Source: Phycisphaeraceae bacterium (lineage in GTDB: Bacteria; Planctomycetota; Phycisphaerae; Phycisphaerales; UBA1924). Taken from it: a DNA stretch of 39,433 nucleotides. The notes under the pieces were generated by a model, which had not been told where the DNA came from, made no database searches, and saw only the letters and a program-made list of their open reading frames with translations. Below, piece by piece: positions 20,863 to 29,436 of this stretch (its first letter is position 1; each line of letters starts with the position of its first letter). The stretch is taken from the NCBI GenBank assembly GCA_026128865.1, contig JAHCJE010000013.1, positions 1 to 39,433 of the forward strand, read 5' to 3'. Position numbers and translations under genes: made by a program.

Positions 20863-21483
20863 TCAGGCGCGGCGTCGGCGGATGGCGAGCGCACCGCCGA
20901 GGGCGAGCAGGGCAGCGGTGCCGGGCGTTGGGACGGTCACAATCCATGCGCTCGAGCCGTCCGCGAGGGCCTGCACATGCCCTGCGAATCGGACGGCACT
21001 CGGATCCGTGTAGGCGGCCTGGATGGCGGCGACGGAAGACGCGCCGGGGTCGATCTTGAGCGAGAGCCACTCGCCGGGGCCGATGCCGTTGGACGGCTTC
21101 GGGTTGTTGGCTGCAAAGGCGTACAAGGAGCCGCCCCACGGGCCGCCGAAGTCGGCGATGGAGCCGGGCGGGTTGGCGGGCGTTGCCCCGTTGCTGAAGG
21201 AGACGCCGCTCGACCAGTCGTGCAGCGAGACGCCGCCCCAGAGTTGCGAGGTGGGTGTGTTCTCGATGTAGAGGGTGGTGAGGACGCCGGCGGTGGCGGA
21301 GTCGTTCGAGATCACGAGTTGGGCGAACGAGCCTTGGTCGATCACGTCGAGGCGGATGGTGAGGCCGGCGACGGAAGAGGCGTCCTCCATGTTGAAGGGC
21401 GTGGCGACGATGTCGGCGTGCGTAGCCGAGGCGAGGCCGACCGTGGCGAGCGTCCCGAGAGCGATGCACGAAGTCCTTCTCAT
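20863..21483 (-). CDS. PEP-CTERM-like exported protein
   Basis: This is a 206-residue protein with a signal peptide (MRRTSCIALGTLATVGLASATHA), a beta-rich Ser/Gly/Asn body (DIVATPFNMEDASSVAGL..., IENTPTSQLWGGVSLHDW) and a C-terminal sorting tripartite signal: VPTPGTAALLALGG, a hydrophobic stretch, then RRRR. This is the PEP-CTERM arrangement recognised by exosortase in Gram-negative-type envelopes, and is abundant in Phycisphaerae. The body has no enzyme motif I recognise; a surface or exopolysaccharide-associated role is the family expectation. AAGGTGG precedes the ATG by about 6 nt. The gene ends in a strong terminator. Confidence 0.85.
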   Translation of the reverse strand: MRRTSCIALGTLATVGLASATHADIVATPFNMEDASSVAGLTIRLDVIDQGSFAQLVISNDSATAGVLTTLYIENTPTSQLWGGVSLHDWSSGVSFSNGATPANPPGSIADFGGPWGGSLYAFAANNPKPSNGIGPGEWLSLKIDPGASSVAAIQAAYTDPSAVRFAGHVQALADGSSAWIVTVPTPGTAALLALGGALAIRRRRA

Positions 21484-21712
21484 GCTGAACCACCTTTCCG
21501 GCGTGCGCCGGCTGATGCGGGCTGCGTCGTGAGCGACGTGTGCCCTGACACCTCCACCATTCCATACGAACGGCCGTGCGGCCAGACCACGCGGTGACGA
21601 CTCGAAGCCTCGGTAGCGACTATGACAGCGGCAGGGATGCTGCGGCCGCGCGTTTCACGGCGACGATGAGGGTGCCCGGAACGAGGTCCGAGAACCTGGC
21701 GCGACACGCACG

Positions 21713-22051
21713 TCAGCGCTGGGCGCGCAGTTCACGCTCGGCGTCGAGCCAGTCTTCGAGGTCATGGCCTTCCCGGCAGCCGCGGGCGATCCAGAGGTCG
21801 TATGCGCGACGGCGGACCTGATCCGGTGTCGGCTCGTGGGATGCGCCGCGGAGCGTTGGCGTGCATTCTGAAGCAGCCGCCGCCTTAGCGGAGGGAACGT
21901 CGAGCATCGGATGGCGGCCGAGGGTGCGGCGTCGGGGGGCTTCGGTACGACGTAGGGAGTTCAACTCGGCCAAGGCTCCCCTGACCGTGCCGAACTCGAC
22001 CGTTGCGCTCCGTGCCGTGCTACCTTCTGCCTGGTGGCTCCGCCTCTCCAT
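21713..22051 (-). CDS. DUF2934 domain protein
   Basis: The ATG at 22051 is preceded by GGGAGG with a 5-nt spacer and lies 40 nt after a predicted transcription start, giving 112 residues. The N-terminal two thirds are basic and low-complexity. The last 40 residues (PTPDQVRRRAYDLWIARG, EGHDLEDWLDAEREL) match the short DUF2934 helical motif, whose function is unknown. In other bacteria such proteins are often small and stress-associated, but nothing here shows a role. An internal ATG at 21907 would give a 64-residue version holding only the domain. Upstream of the PEP-CTERM gene, 21484-21712 holds no other gene I can support. Confidence 0.7.
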   Translation of the reverse strand: MERRSHQAEGSTARSATVEFGTVRGALAELNSLRRTEAPRRRTLGRHPMLDVPSAKAAAASECTPTLRGASHEPTPDQVRRRAYDLWIARGCREGHDLEDWLDAERELRAQR

Positions 22052-22097
22052 TGGGGCCTCCCTTCCCTTGGTCCATGCGGACAGCGTTGTCTTGAAT

Positions 22098-22126
22098 ATT
22101 CTCGGTGATTGGGGTGCGCGGGTCAA
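22098..22126 (-). promoter_or_regulatory. Sigma-70-like promoter of the DUF2934 gene
   Basis: On the minus strand TTGACC (22126-22121) and GAGAAT (22103-22098) are separated by exactly 17 bp. They match 5 of 6 and 4 of 6 consensus positions. Transcription would start near 22091, 40 nt before the ATG at 22051. The rest of the 296-bp gap to the divergent gene at 22348 shows no gene; that gene's own promoter is not obvious. Confidence 0.6.
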
Positions 22127-22347
22127 GATGGGTAACCAGGATTCTGCAACAGGCGCAAGTCATTGCCATGACGGATGTTGCGGACAGTGCCCGCATTGCA
22201 TGCCTGCTCCGATCACACGGTTCAGGGGTTTCGCCGGGGGGAAATCGCGGCGGGGCAATGAGCCACCCGGTCGATCATCATGGCTCATCATGCCCGCGTG
22301 TAGGCTTCGCAGCCGCACAGCAGGCGCGACGTAGCGGAGGCACGAGG

Positions 22348-25300
22348 ATGTTCAAGTTCCAACGTCCCGTGAGCGGCCGGCACCACGTCGAACCGCTCGA
22401 ACCGCGACAGTTGCTTGCTGCTGATCCGATCACGCAGGATCATCCGCTGTGGGCGATCCCATACGGCCATGCAACGATCGACGGTGTGCTGAACGACGCT
22501 GCCTGGGCGGATGCGTTCACGCTCCATCGCACGCTGCCGTTCAGGACCGGAGCCGCGGCGACGGTGCGGTTCATGTACAACGAGGCCGGGTTTTACGCCG
22601 CCGTTGACGTCAAGGATCAGTTCCTTTGGGCGGACGGCAATGGCGGTGGCGGGGGCAGCCGCTGGGAGTTGGAGAACGACGATTCGTTTCTCCTGTATTT
22701 CGACATCGATGGTTCGCGCGACGAGTTCTTCCGCTCGAACGACGTCGCGATCGGCGTGAACAACGCCAATCTCGACCGGCCGGTGAACGGGTCCGGCGCG
22801 GTCGCACGCGGCAAGTACGTGAGTGGGGACGGACTGGGCGGCGCACCGGGCATCCTGAACGCACCGGCGGATGACCTGGCGTCTTCGCTTCCCGCCGGCT
22901 TTCTGTACGCAACGGTCGCCAATGGCACGATCAACGATAACTCCGACCTCGACGATGGGTGGACGATGGAGATGTTCATCCCCTGGGCCGCGCTGGGAAC
23001 GACGGCACCTACGCACGGCCGCACGATGGGGATCAACTTCGAGGTCATCTTCGATGACTCGGGGGGCATGCGCGATCTGACCGACCGGCGCGACTTGCCC
23101 GAACGGTTCGATGTTCCTGCCTTCGTCGACGACTTCATCACCGGCGTTCATAGCAGTTACTCGACGACTCAGGCAGGCATACGCGGGCCTGTCAACTACG
23201 CAGAGGCAATGTTCATCGATACGCGTGCGGGCCAGAGGCCCGCGACCGTGGCCGGGGTTATGGTGACCGACGTGACGGGCTACTCCGCTCGTCTCCGGTT
23301 CGACGCGCCTGCAGGGACGACGACCGGCCTTGGTCATGTGTCGGGGTACGACATCCGCTACAGAACGTCGTCGATTCTCAATGAGCGTGACTGGCTCGAT
23401 GCGACTGTGTACGAGAACCGCCACGTGCCGCGACTCGCGGGGCTGGGGGAGGAGATTCGCCTCATCGGGCTGTCGCCTGGGACCACATACCACGTTGTCG
23501 TGCGAGCGTTCGATGCAGCCGGTGCGCTGGGTGATCTTGCCGGTTCCGTGCAGTTCACGACGCAGACGACGGTGCAAGACCCTTCCGGGGGGCTGCGGCT
23601 GGTGCCGTCGCCGCTGGGGCGGATGCTGGTCACCGAGCGAGGCGATGCGTTCGTGGCGGTGGGGGACCACCTGGGGCTGAGTTGGAACTACACGCGCAAT
23701 CTGTACCCCGGGAACGTGTGGGACAACGAGGGCGGTGTCTTCCAGAACTTCCACGACCAGCCGTCGTTCGAGGGGCCGGCGGGGCCGTACTTCGAGGCGC
23801 TGGCCGCACGCGGCATCAACACGATGCGCGTGTACCTCGAACTGCTGAACAACCACTGGCAGGGAAACCCGACGGTGCCCACGGGGCCTGACACGCCGAT
23901 CACCTCGGCGCCGGACGGGCTGTTCTGGCTGGAGTGGAGGCCGGGCGAGTTCAACCCGCATATGCGGCAGTTCATCCACAACCTGCTCGAGGAGGCCGAC
24001 CGGAACAGCATCTACGTGATTCTCAGCGCGTTCGACACGTTCCACTACGACGAGGTCTTCGAGGCGTTCGGCGATTCCGGCTCGGCGGTCGAAGGCCCTT
24101 GGGCAAAGAACTTCGGCGGCCCGCTGTCGTCAATCAACGACTTCTTCCAAACGCCAGAAACGCTCGAACTGGCGAAGCGCAGGATGGAGGTCGTCGCTGA
24201 CTGGGTCAACGAGAGCCAGTATGGGCACCGCGTGCTGGGGTGGGAGATCCCGAGCGAGTGGGACAGTTACGAGTGGACGCTCAACGCCGAGGGGAACGTC
24301 GGCCCGGGGCGCGAGCCGGAGTTCACGCGGCGAGCACAGTGGATCGACGCCCTCGCGGCCCACATGCGGACGTACGACCCTCACCACATGGTCCTGAACA
24401 GCACGATCGCGCAGGATCCGCGAGGCCCACTGTTTCGGCTCAACTTCCTGAGCAGGAACTTCGACGCGCTGACGCCGCACTTCTACACCAATGCGAACGA
24501 GGAGCCGATCAACAACCCGGACGCGGACCGGTCAGTCCGTGCCGCTCTCGAGCAGGGCAACGTCACGGCGTATTGGCTGACAAGTGAGTTTCAACGTCGA
24601 CCGATCATCAACGGCGAGTGGGGGATGACGCGCGTGGACTGGCCGAACGGGCGGCCGGTGTACGGTCCGGGTTTCACGCAGGCCGACGACGAGGCGCTCT
24701 TCCGCACGGTGCTGTGGTCGGGCCTGGCGTCGGGACAGTTCGGCACTCCGCTGCGCATCGTGACGGAAGAACTCGACTTCAACGGCTACATCCTGACGAA
24801 CGGGATGCGAAAACTGCAGCAGACGATGGCTCGCGTTGTGATGCACGGTGTGCTCGGCTTTGATTTCGCCCGCTACCACCCGGACTCGCTTGTCGGCAGG
24901 ATGGCGTGGTCGAACACGACGGGCCACATCCTGCACCTCTTTGGCGCGACCGACAGGGATCAAGGCATCGTGTACGTGCTGAAGGACGGGAACGCCGGCG
25001 AGGGCACGGTCTTCGGCGCGTCGGTGACGGTGCATGGTCTGAGACAGGACACGATTTATGACGCAGAAGTCTGGCGCACGGGTCCGAACATCACCGATCC
25101 GGCGGCAACTCTCTCTGGGCTGTTCCGCTCGCATGGCTCTCTCACCTTCTGGCTGCCGGCTTTCGGGACGGATCTTGTCGTCCGGTTCCGTGCGCGGGCA
25201 TCACATGGGCAAGCAGAGAAGATCGTCTCTACGCCGATCGGCGAGACAATCGCGACCTTCGCGGTCGGGCCGGACCTGCGACCGTTCCTGCTGCTGTCGG

Positions 25301-26310
25301 ACGGAAACACAGGGGACGTGAGCCGGCAGGACATCGCGCTGCTGACCAACTTCCGTGCCCGCGTGCACGACATGACACCCTTCGTCACGCCTGACGGCAT
25401 GCTGCACCTGGCGGTCACGGACACGGAGCATCGGCTCTGGATCTTCAGCGGCGACCACGAACTCGGGACGTGGACTGTCGTGAACAAGACGGCTGAGATC
25501 GGCGCACCCGGTCTGACCGGCGATCTTACGACCTACCAACCGAGCTGGGGATCGATCCACATCGCTGGGCTGGATGCGAGAGGGCACGCCATCAACTACT
25601 GGTGGGCGCCGGGTCTGCCCGCGTGGGAGTACTCTGACCTCACGTCCCTGTTCAGCGGCGCGACAATGATGGGAGGGCTTGCGGGCTACGTTGCCGCGTG
25701 GGACGGGCTGAATCTCGCTGGGCTGAACGAGCGAGGCGAGGTGATCGTCTACTGGTGGGCGCCCGGTCTCTCCGACTGGCAGACGTTGAACATGACGACG
25801 CTCTTCAACGGGCCGATCTTTCGGGGTCAGTTGGATGCGTATGTCACGCCATGGGGCGGGCTGAACATCGCGGGCCAGACGGCCAGCGGTGAGGTCTGGA
25901 CGTACTGGTGGTCGCCGGGGCTGCGCGACCAGAAGGTCGCGGCGGGCGAACCGGACGGGTGGGAAGTTGCGAACATATCGCGGGCTGCCGCCGCGCCCGC
26001 GCTCGACCGGGCCGTTGCTGCCGCGGTGTCGGCCGACGGGGGGATCAACCTGTTCGGTCTGACTCCGGCCGGGAACCTGGTGATGCTGCGGTTCTCGCTC
26101 GTCACGCTCGTGTGGGGTTCGAGCGATGCCACCGCGCTCGCGAGCGGGCCGGCGATAGACTTCCCCGTCTCAGCCGCGTCTGCGGGCGGGAGGATGATCG
26201 TCGCGGCACGTGAGGCCGGGGGTGACCCGCGACTCGGTGTCTACACGTTCCTCCTCGGCGACGAAGAGTGGGAGTTTGCGTCGAGCGCCGTCTCGCCGAT
26301 CGTTCTGTGA
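22348..26310 (+). CDS. Large exported modular glycosidase-like protein
   Basis: This 1320-residue protein starts at ATG 22348 (GGAGG 7 nt upstream). Residues 1-26 carry the planctomycete N-terminal motif VEPLEPRQLLAAD. Domains in order: a CBM9/DOMON-like sandwich (about 28-285; ATIDGVLNDAAWADAF), a fibronectin type III domain (about 298-408; LSPGTTYHVVVRAFDAAGA), a TIM-barrel domain of clan GH-A look (about 420-900; GINTMRVYLE, candidate acid/base Glu in VLGWEIPSEWD, candidate nucleophile Glu in PIINGEWGM), a small beta domain, and a seven-unit beta-propeller from about 976. It is probably secreted and acts on a polysaccharide; family and substrate cannot be fixed by eye. Confidence 0.82.
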   Translation: MFKFQRPVSGRHHVEPLEPRQLLAADPITQDHPLWAIPYGHATIDGVLNDAAWADAFTLHRTLPFRTGAAATVRFMYNEAGFYAAVDVKDQFLWADGNGGGGGSRWELENDDSFLLYFDIDGSRDEFFRSNDVAIGVNNANLDRPVNGSGAVARGKYVSGDGLGGAPGILNAPADDLASSLPAGFLYATVANGTINDNSDLDDGWTMEMFIPWAALGTTAPTHGRTMGINFEVIFDDSGGMRDLTDRRDLPERFDVPAFVDDFITGVHSSYSTTQAGIRGPVNYAEAMFIDTRAGQRPATVAGVMVTDVTGYSARLRFDAPAGTTTGLGHVSGYDIRYRTSSILNERDWLDATVYENRHVPRLAGLGEEIRLIGLSPGTTYHVVVRAFDAAGALGDLAGSVQFTTQTTVQDPSGGLRLVPSPLGRMLVTERGDAFVAVGDHLGLSWNYTRNLYPGNVWDNEGGVFQNFHDQPSFEGPAGPYFEALAARGINTMRVYLELLNNHWQGNPTVPTGPDTPITSAPDGLFWLEWRPGEFNPHMRQFIHNLLEEADRNSIYVILSAFDTFHYDEVFEAFGDSGSAVEGPWAKNFGGPLSSINDFFQTPETLELAKRRMEVVADWVNESQYGHRVLGWEIPSEWDSYEWTLNAEGNVGPGREPEFTRRAQWIDALAAHMRTYDPHHMVLNSTIAQDPRGPLFRLNFLSRNFDALTPHFYTNANEEPINNPDADRSVRAALEQGNVTAYWLTSEFQRRPIINGEWGMTRVDWPNGRPVYGPGFTQADDEALFRTVLWSGLASGQFGTPLRIVTEELDFNGYILTNGMRKLQQTMARVVMHGVLGFDFARYHPDSLVGRMAWSNTTGHILHLFGATDRDQGIVYVLKDGNAGEGTVFGASVTVHGLRQDTIYDAEVWRTGPNITDPAATLSGLFRSHGSLTFWLPAFGTDLVVRFRARASHGQAEKIVSTPIGETIATFAVGPDLRPFLLLSDGNTGDVSRQDIALLTNFRARVHDMTPFVTPDGMLHLAVTDTEHRLWIFSGDHELGTWTVVNKTAEIGAPGLTGDLTTYQPSWGSIHIAGLDARGHAINYWWAPGLPAWEYSDLTSLFSGATMMGGLAGYVAAWDGLNLAGLNERGEVIVYWWAPGLSDWQTLNMTTLFNGPIFRGQLDAYVTPWGGLNIAGQTASGEVWTYWWSPGLRDQKVAAGEPDGWEVANISRAAAAPALDRAVAAAVSADGGINLFGLTPAGNLVMLRFSLVTLVWGSSDATALASGPAIDFPVSAASAGGRMIVAAREAGGDPRLGVYTFLLGDEEWEFASSAVSPIVL
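25273..26307 (+). repeat. Seven-unit protein repeat forming a beta-propeller
   Basis: Aligning the pattern [W/D]-G-x-[LIM]-N/H-[LI]-A-G...YWW[AS]PG gives unit starts at residues 976, 1016, 1067, 1118, 1169, 1230 and 1279 of the modular protein, i.e. spacings of 40, 51, 51, 51, 61 and 49. Three consecutive units are exactly 51 residues (153 bp) apart and each carries YWWAPG or YWWSPG. The 61-residue step is explained by a 10-residue insertion (QKVAAGEPDG) after the third YWW. Seven units is the count of a closed seven-bladed propeller; a lectin-like binding role is inferred. Confidence 0.8.
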
Positions 26311-26353
26311 CGGCGGTTGCTCTCGGCGGCGGGTCCGGTTCGAGCGTACAGGT

Positions 26354-27277
26354 ATGGAGATGAAGAGCAGAGTCAAGACGCTGATGGCTCGGTTGCTCCG
26401 GCCCGGTTTGGCGGGTGTCGTCGCCCGAGTCGACAAGCTCGAGGCATTGGAGAAGGCTCGTCCCTGTGAAGCGGTAGGCCGATGGCGTGGGGGGTTGACG
26501 GACGGTTCCGCAACGCGGTTCGTCAACGGCACCGAGATCGATGCGCCAGACCTTGCAGCAAAGTACCGCGACGAGCTCGGCTTCTGGATCTCCCTCGTCC
26601 GGCATCCAGAGCGCTACGAGGGCTTCGGTGACTTCGAACGCAGCTTCGGCGAATGGCAGCGAGATCGGATCGTCGAGTTGGGGCGGTTCGTCGGCGCGAC
26701 CGGTGAGCGCGAACTTCGGGCTTGGTGCGCGAGGCAGTCCGTCCTGGAGATCGGCCCCGGCCCGTACCCGGCCATAGCGGCGGCGCGCTGGCGGCGGGCG
26801 ATCGCGGTCGATCCGCTTGCGGACGGGTACGTGCGCGAGGGTTTGCTGCCGAAGCGGGCGCACTGCGATGAGGTGGTGTTCGTCGCCGCGCCGGGGGAGT
26901 CGGTTCCGGTGCCTGGGGGCATCGCGGACCTCGTGATTGCGGAGAACTGCCTGGACCACGTGACGGAGCCTGCTTGCGTGATGCTGGAGTGCCGGCGCGT
27001 GCTGCGGCCGGGAGGGCTGCTGTGGCTGCTCGTGGACCTGATGGACTACAGCGACCACATGCACCCGCACTCATTCAGCGAGGAGAAACTCCGGCGGCTG
27101 ATCGCGACGACCGGGTTCGTTGTCGTCCGCGAGCGTGTGTCGAAGGACCACAAGTCGCACCCGAACGCGTACGGCGAGTACCGCGCGTTGCTGGCGAGGC
27201 CGGGGGGAACGCGCGACGTCGCGGGTACGCCGGTGACCGTTCGGACGATCCAGCCTGCGCACGCGGCCGAAGAGTGA
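26354..27277 (+). CDS. SAM-dependent class I methyltransferase
   Basis: The 307-residue product has the SAM-binding motif I VLEIGPGPYPAIAAARW in the middle, an acidic strand-2 end (AIAVDPLADGY), the post-motif block IADLVIAENCLDHVTEP and LRPGGLLWLLVDLMDY, then a HMHPHSFSEEKL segment common in UbiE/Methyltransf_11-type enzymes. The N-terminal 100 or so residues are helical and may recognise the acceptor (RDELGFWISLVRHPERYEGF), recalling glycan- or lipid-linked methyltransferases. ATG 26354 or 26360 are both possible starts; no strong ribosome site is visible. It converges with the oxoamine synthase gene with a 3-bp gap. Acceptor unknown. Confidence 0.82.
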   Translation: MEMKSRVKTLMARLLRPGLAGVVARVDKLEALEKARPCEAVGRWRGGLTDGSATRFVNGTEIDAPDLAAKYRDELGFWISLVRHPERYEGFGDFERSFGEWQRDRIVELGRFVGATGERELRAWCARQSVLEIGPGPYPAIAAARWRRAIAVDPLADGYVREGLLPKRAHCDEVVFVAAPGESVPVPGGIADLVIAENCLDHVTEPACVMLECRRVLRPGGLLWLLVDLMDYSDHMHPHSFSEEKLRRLIATTGFVVVRERVSKDHKSHPNAYGEYRALLARPGGTRDVAGTPVTVRTIQPAHAAEE

Positions 27278-27280
27278 ACA

Positions 27281-28393
27281 TCAGGAAGCCGCTCGGATCG
27301 GCCGGGAGATCGCGCCGGCGAGGGCGGCAGCGAGCGAGTCGATCTGGTCCTGGGTGTGCTCGCTGGAGACCATCAGGCGGAAGTAGACGGGCGCGGGGCC
27401 GCCGGGGTAGTCGATGAGCGGGACGCGGAAACCCGCGGCGGTCAGAGCGGCTTGGGCGTGCTCCATGTCGTCGCGTGTGCCGAGCGTGAAGGTGATGATC
27501 GGCGTCGGGTCGGGGCAGACGGCCAGTCCCAGACGGACAGCGTGCGCCCGCAGTCGCGAGGCGTTGTCGCGCAGGCTCTCAAGCCGCCAGGGTTCGTCGC
27601 GCATCACGCGGAGGGCCTCGCGCGCGGCCTCGGCGAGCGCGGGCGGGGTCGGCGTAGTGCAGACGTAGGCGGTGGCGCGCCTGGCTCGCTCGATGAAGCA
27701 ATGCTGACCCGCGACGATTCCGCCTGCGCACCCGAGGCCCTTGGCGAGGGTGGTGGTGAGGGCGATGCGAGGATCGTGCAGGCCGAGGTGCGAGGCCGTG
27801 CCGCGCCCGTCCGGGCCGAGCGTCAGGAAGCCGTGGCAGTCATCGACAATCAGCAGGGCGTCTTCGGGGAGTGCGGCGAGGAGTTCGCGAAGGCGTGCGA
27901 TGCGTCCGTCCGCGGCGAAGACGCCGTCGACCATCATGACGACGCCGTGCTCGACGTGCTGGGCGGCCATGGTCGACGCCTGGTCGGTATCGCCGTGTCG
28001 GTAGACGAGCGTGTGGAGGCCGGCGGCGGCCGCGGCATCGTGGAGGCTGGCGTGGGATCGCTCGTCGAGGATGGCGACGCCGTGGGTTCTCGCAGCCGCC
28101 TGCGCCGCGGCGACGTTCGCGGTGTAGCCGTCGGGAACGAGCAGCGCGCTTTCTGATCCGAGGAATCCCGCCGTCTCGAGTTCGAGGAGTTCGTGGGGGC
28201 GTGCGTTGCCGGTCGTCTCTCGGCTTGCCGACGCGCTGAGGCCGAAGCGAGCGAGAGCGTCCTGGGCTGCGTGAACGACGCGCGGGTGGTGCGCCAGCCC
28301 GTGGTAGTTGCACCCGCCGAAGGAGACGAGGGAGCGTCCGTCGGTGGTGGTGACGGTGGTCGCGGTGGCGGCGTCGAAGGGGGGGGCGGGCAT
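27281..28393 (-). CDS. Alpha-oxoamine synthase (BioF/Kbl family), PLP-dependent
   Basis: This 370-residue enzyme belongs to the family that condenses an amino acid with an acyl-CoA, losing CO2, to an alpha-amino ketone (BioF, Kbl, HemA, SPT). Visible: SFGGCNYHGLAHHPRV, the glycine-rich GLSASASRETTGNARPH, ILDERSHASLHDAAAAAG, the PLP Asp-His pair IVDDCHGFLTLGPDGRG, and the Schiff-base Lys in TTTLAKGLGCAGG. The N-terminus is shorter than in BioF (about 390). It starts 2 bp after the stop of the diaminopentanoate-dehydrogenase-like gene, so both surely lie in one operon. No biotin genes are nearby, which argues against BioF. Substrates unknown. Confidence 0.85.
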   Translation of the reverse strand: MPAPPFDAATATTVTTTDGRSLVSFGGCNYHGLAHHPRVVHAAQDALARFGLSASASRETTGNARPHELLELETAGFLGSESALLVPDGYTANVAAAQAAARTHGVAILDERSHASLHDAAAAAGLHTLVYRHGDTDQASTMAAQHVEHGVVMMVDGVFAADGRIARLRELLAALPEDALLIVDDCHGFLTLGPDGRGTASHLGLHDPRIALTTTLAKGLGCAGGIVAGQHCFIERARRATAYVCTTPTPPALAEAAREALRVMRDEPWRLESLRDNASRLRAHAVRLGLAVCPDPTPIITFTLGTRDDMEHAQAALTAAGFRVPLIDYPGGPAPVYFRLMVSSEHTQDQIDSLAAALAGAISRPIRAAS

Positions 28394-28395
28394 GG

Positions 28396-29436
28396 TCAGC
28401 GTCCGTGCTGAAGGGGTGCGTTCGCGTGCCGGTCGCAGGCCGGGGGCGCGATGGTGGACATGGTATGAAGCCCGGGCGGCGCCGCAAGCAGCGGCCGGAT
28501 CGAGTTCAAGGTGATGGCGACGGTCGCGATGTCGCCGTGGACGCCGCCGCGGATGGTCAGGTCGATCGGTGGGTCGCCGTCGATGCGCACGCTGTCGTGC
28601 GGGTCGGGCTGACCGATCGCGGCGACGAACTCGAGCCGAACGGCGTCACGCCCTCCCCCCACGCCGATGGCGACCTGCCTTACGCCCGCCGCCCGGCCTG
28701 GCTCGATCACGCCGAGGGCACACCGGAGTTCGCGGTCGGCGATGACAGGCTCGACAGACTCGCTCCAGTCCTCGATCTCCAGTGCGAGACGGTCCGCGAT
28801 GAAGTGGAGGCTCTCGCCGAGGCCGACGTGCCGGAGCCAGCCTTTGCGGACGCCGCGCACAAAGGCGTCGCGGTCGAGGCCGGCGCCGATCTTGCGTTGG
28901 AACGGGAGGCGGCGGGTCGAGGCGTCCTGCACGCGTTCCACCCGCACGGATCGGACGCTCCGGCAGACGCCGGTGGCGACGACCGGCAGCAGGTCCATGA
29001 GGAAGCCGGGATTGACGCCCGTGCCCAGCAGTCGGCCTCCCCTGCGCACGGCCAGGTCGTGGAGTTCGTCGGCGAGGAGGGCGTGGCGGAGACGTGGGTA
29101 GACCAGTTCCTCGCAGGTGCTCACGACCGTGACGCCGCGTTCGAGCAGCGTGCGAAGCGTCGGGGCGCAGGAGGCAAGCGATGAGACGGTCGTCACGATG
29201 GCGGCGTCGAACGCAGCGGAATCGGCTGCGTGGGAGAGGTCGGCGTCGATGGTGACTCCGGGCGTCGTGCCGGGTGCGAAATCGCTGAGGGGTCGTCCGA
29301 CGAGGGCCGGGTCGGGATCGACGGCGGCGACAACGGCGCCCGCGCCGCGGGCGTGCAAGTCGGCGGCGATGAGTCGTCCGAGCGGGCCAAGCCCGACGTG
29401 GAGCACGCGCACCTGGTGGCTGACAGATGGGATCAT
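28396..29436 (-). CDS. 2,4-Diaminopentanoate dehydrogenase-like oxidoreductase
   Basis: The 346-residue product has a dihydrodipicolinate-reductase-like Rossmann fold: VRVLHVGLGPLGRLIAADL, AAVDPDPALVGRPL, then VVSTCEELVYP. The central block LLGTGVNPGFLMDLLPV, followed by VQDASTRRLPFQRKIGAG, is what I know from 2,4-diaminopentanoate dehydrogenase (Ord) of ornithine fermentation rather than from DapB. Ord interconverts 2,4-diaminopentanoate and 2-amino-4-oxopentanoate with NAD(P). The ATG at 29436 overlaps the stop of the preceding gene (ATGA), implying coupled translation. The thiolase genes that accompany Ord in clostridia are absent; an alpha-oxoamine synthase is present instead. Confidence 0.78.
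   Translation of the reverse strand: MIPSVSHQVRVLHVGLGPLGRLIAADLHARGAGAVVAAVDPDPALVGRPLSDFAPGTTPGVTIDADLSHAADSAAFDAAIVTTVSSLASCAPTLRTLLERGVTVVSTCEELVYPRLRHALLADELHDLAVRRGGRLLGTGVNPGFLMDLLPVVATGVCRSVRSVRVERVQDASTRRLPFQRKIGAGLDRDAFVRGVRKGWLRHVGLGESLHFIADRLALEIEDWSESVEPVIADRELRCALGVIEPGRAAGVRQVAIGVGGGRDAVRLEFVAAIGQPDPHDSVRIDGDPPIDLTIRGGVHGDIATVAITLNSIRPLLAAPPGLHTMSTIAPPACDRHANAPLQHGR

Noticed and set aside
22288-24045. A long open frame on the minus strand opposite the modular glycosidase gene
   Set aside because: Composition is Arg/Val/His-rich without domains, whereas the plus strand has clear CBM9, FN3 and barrel motifs.
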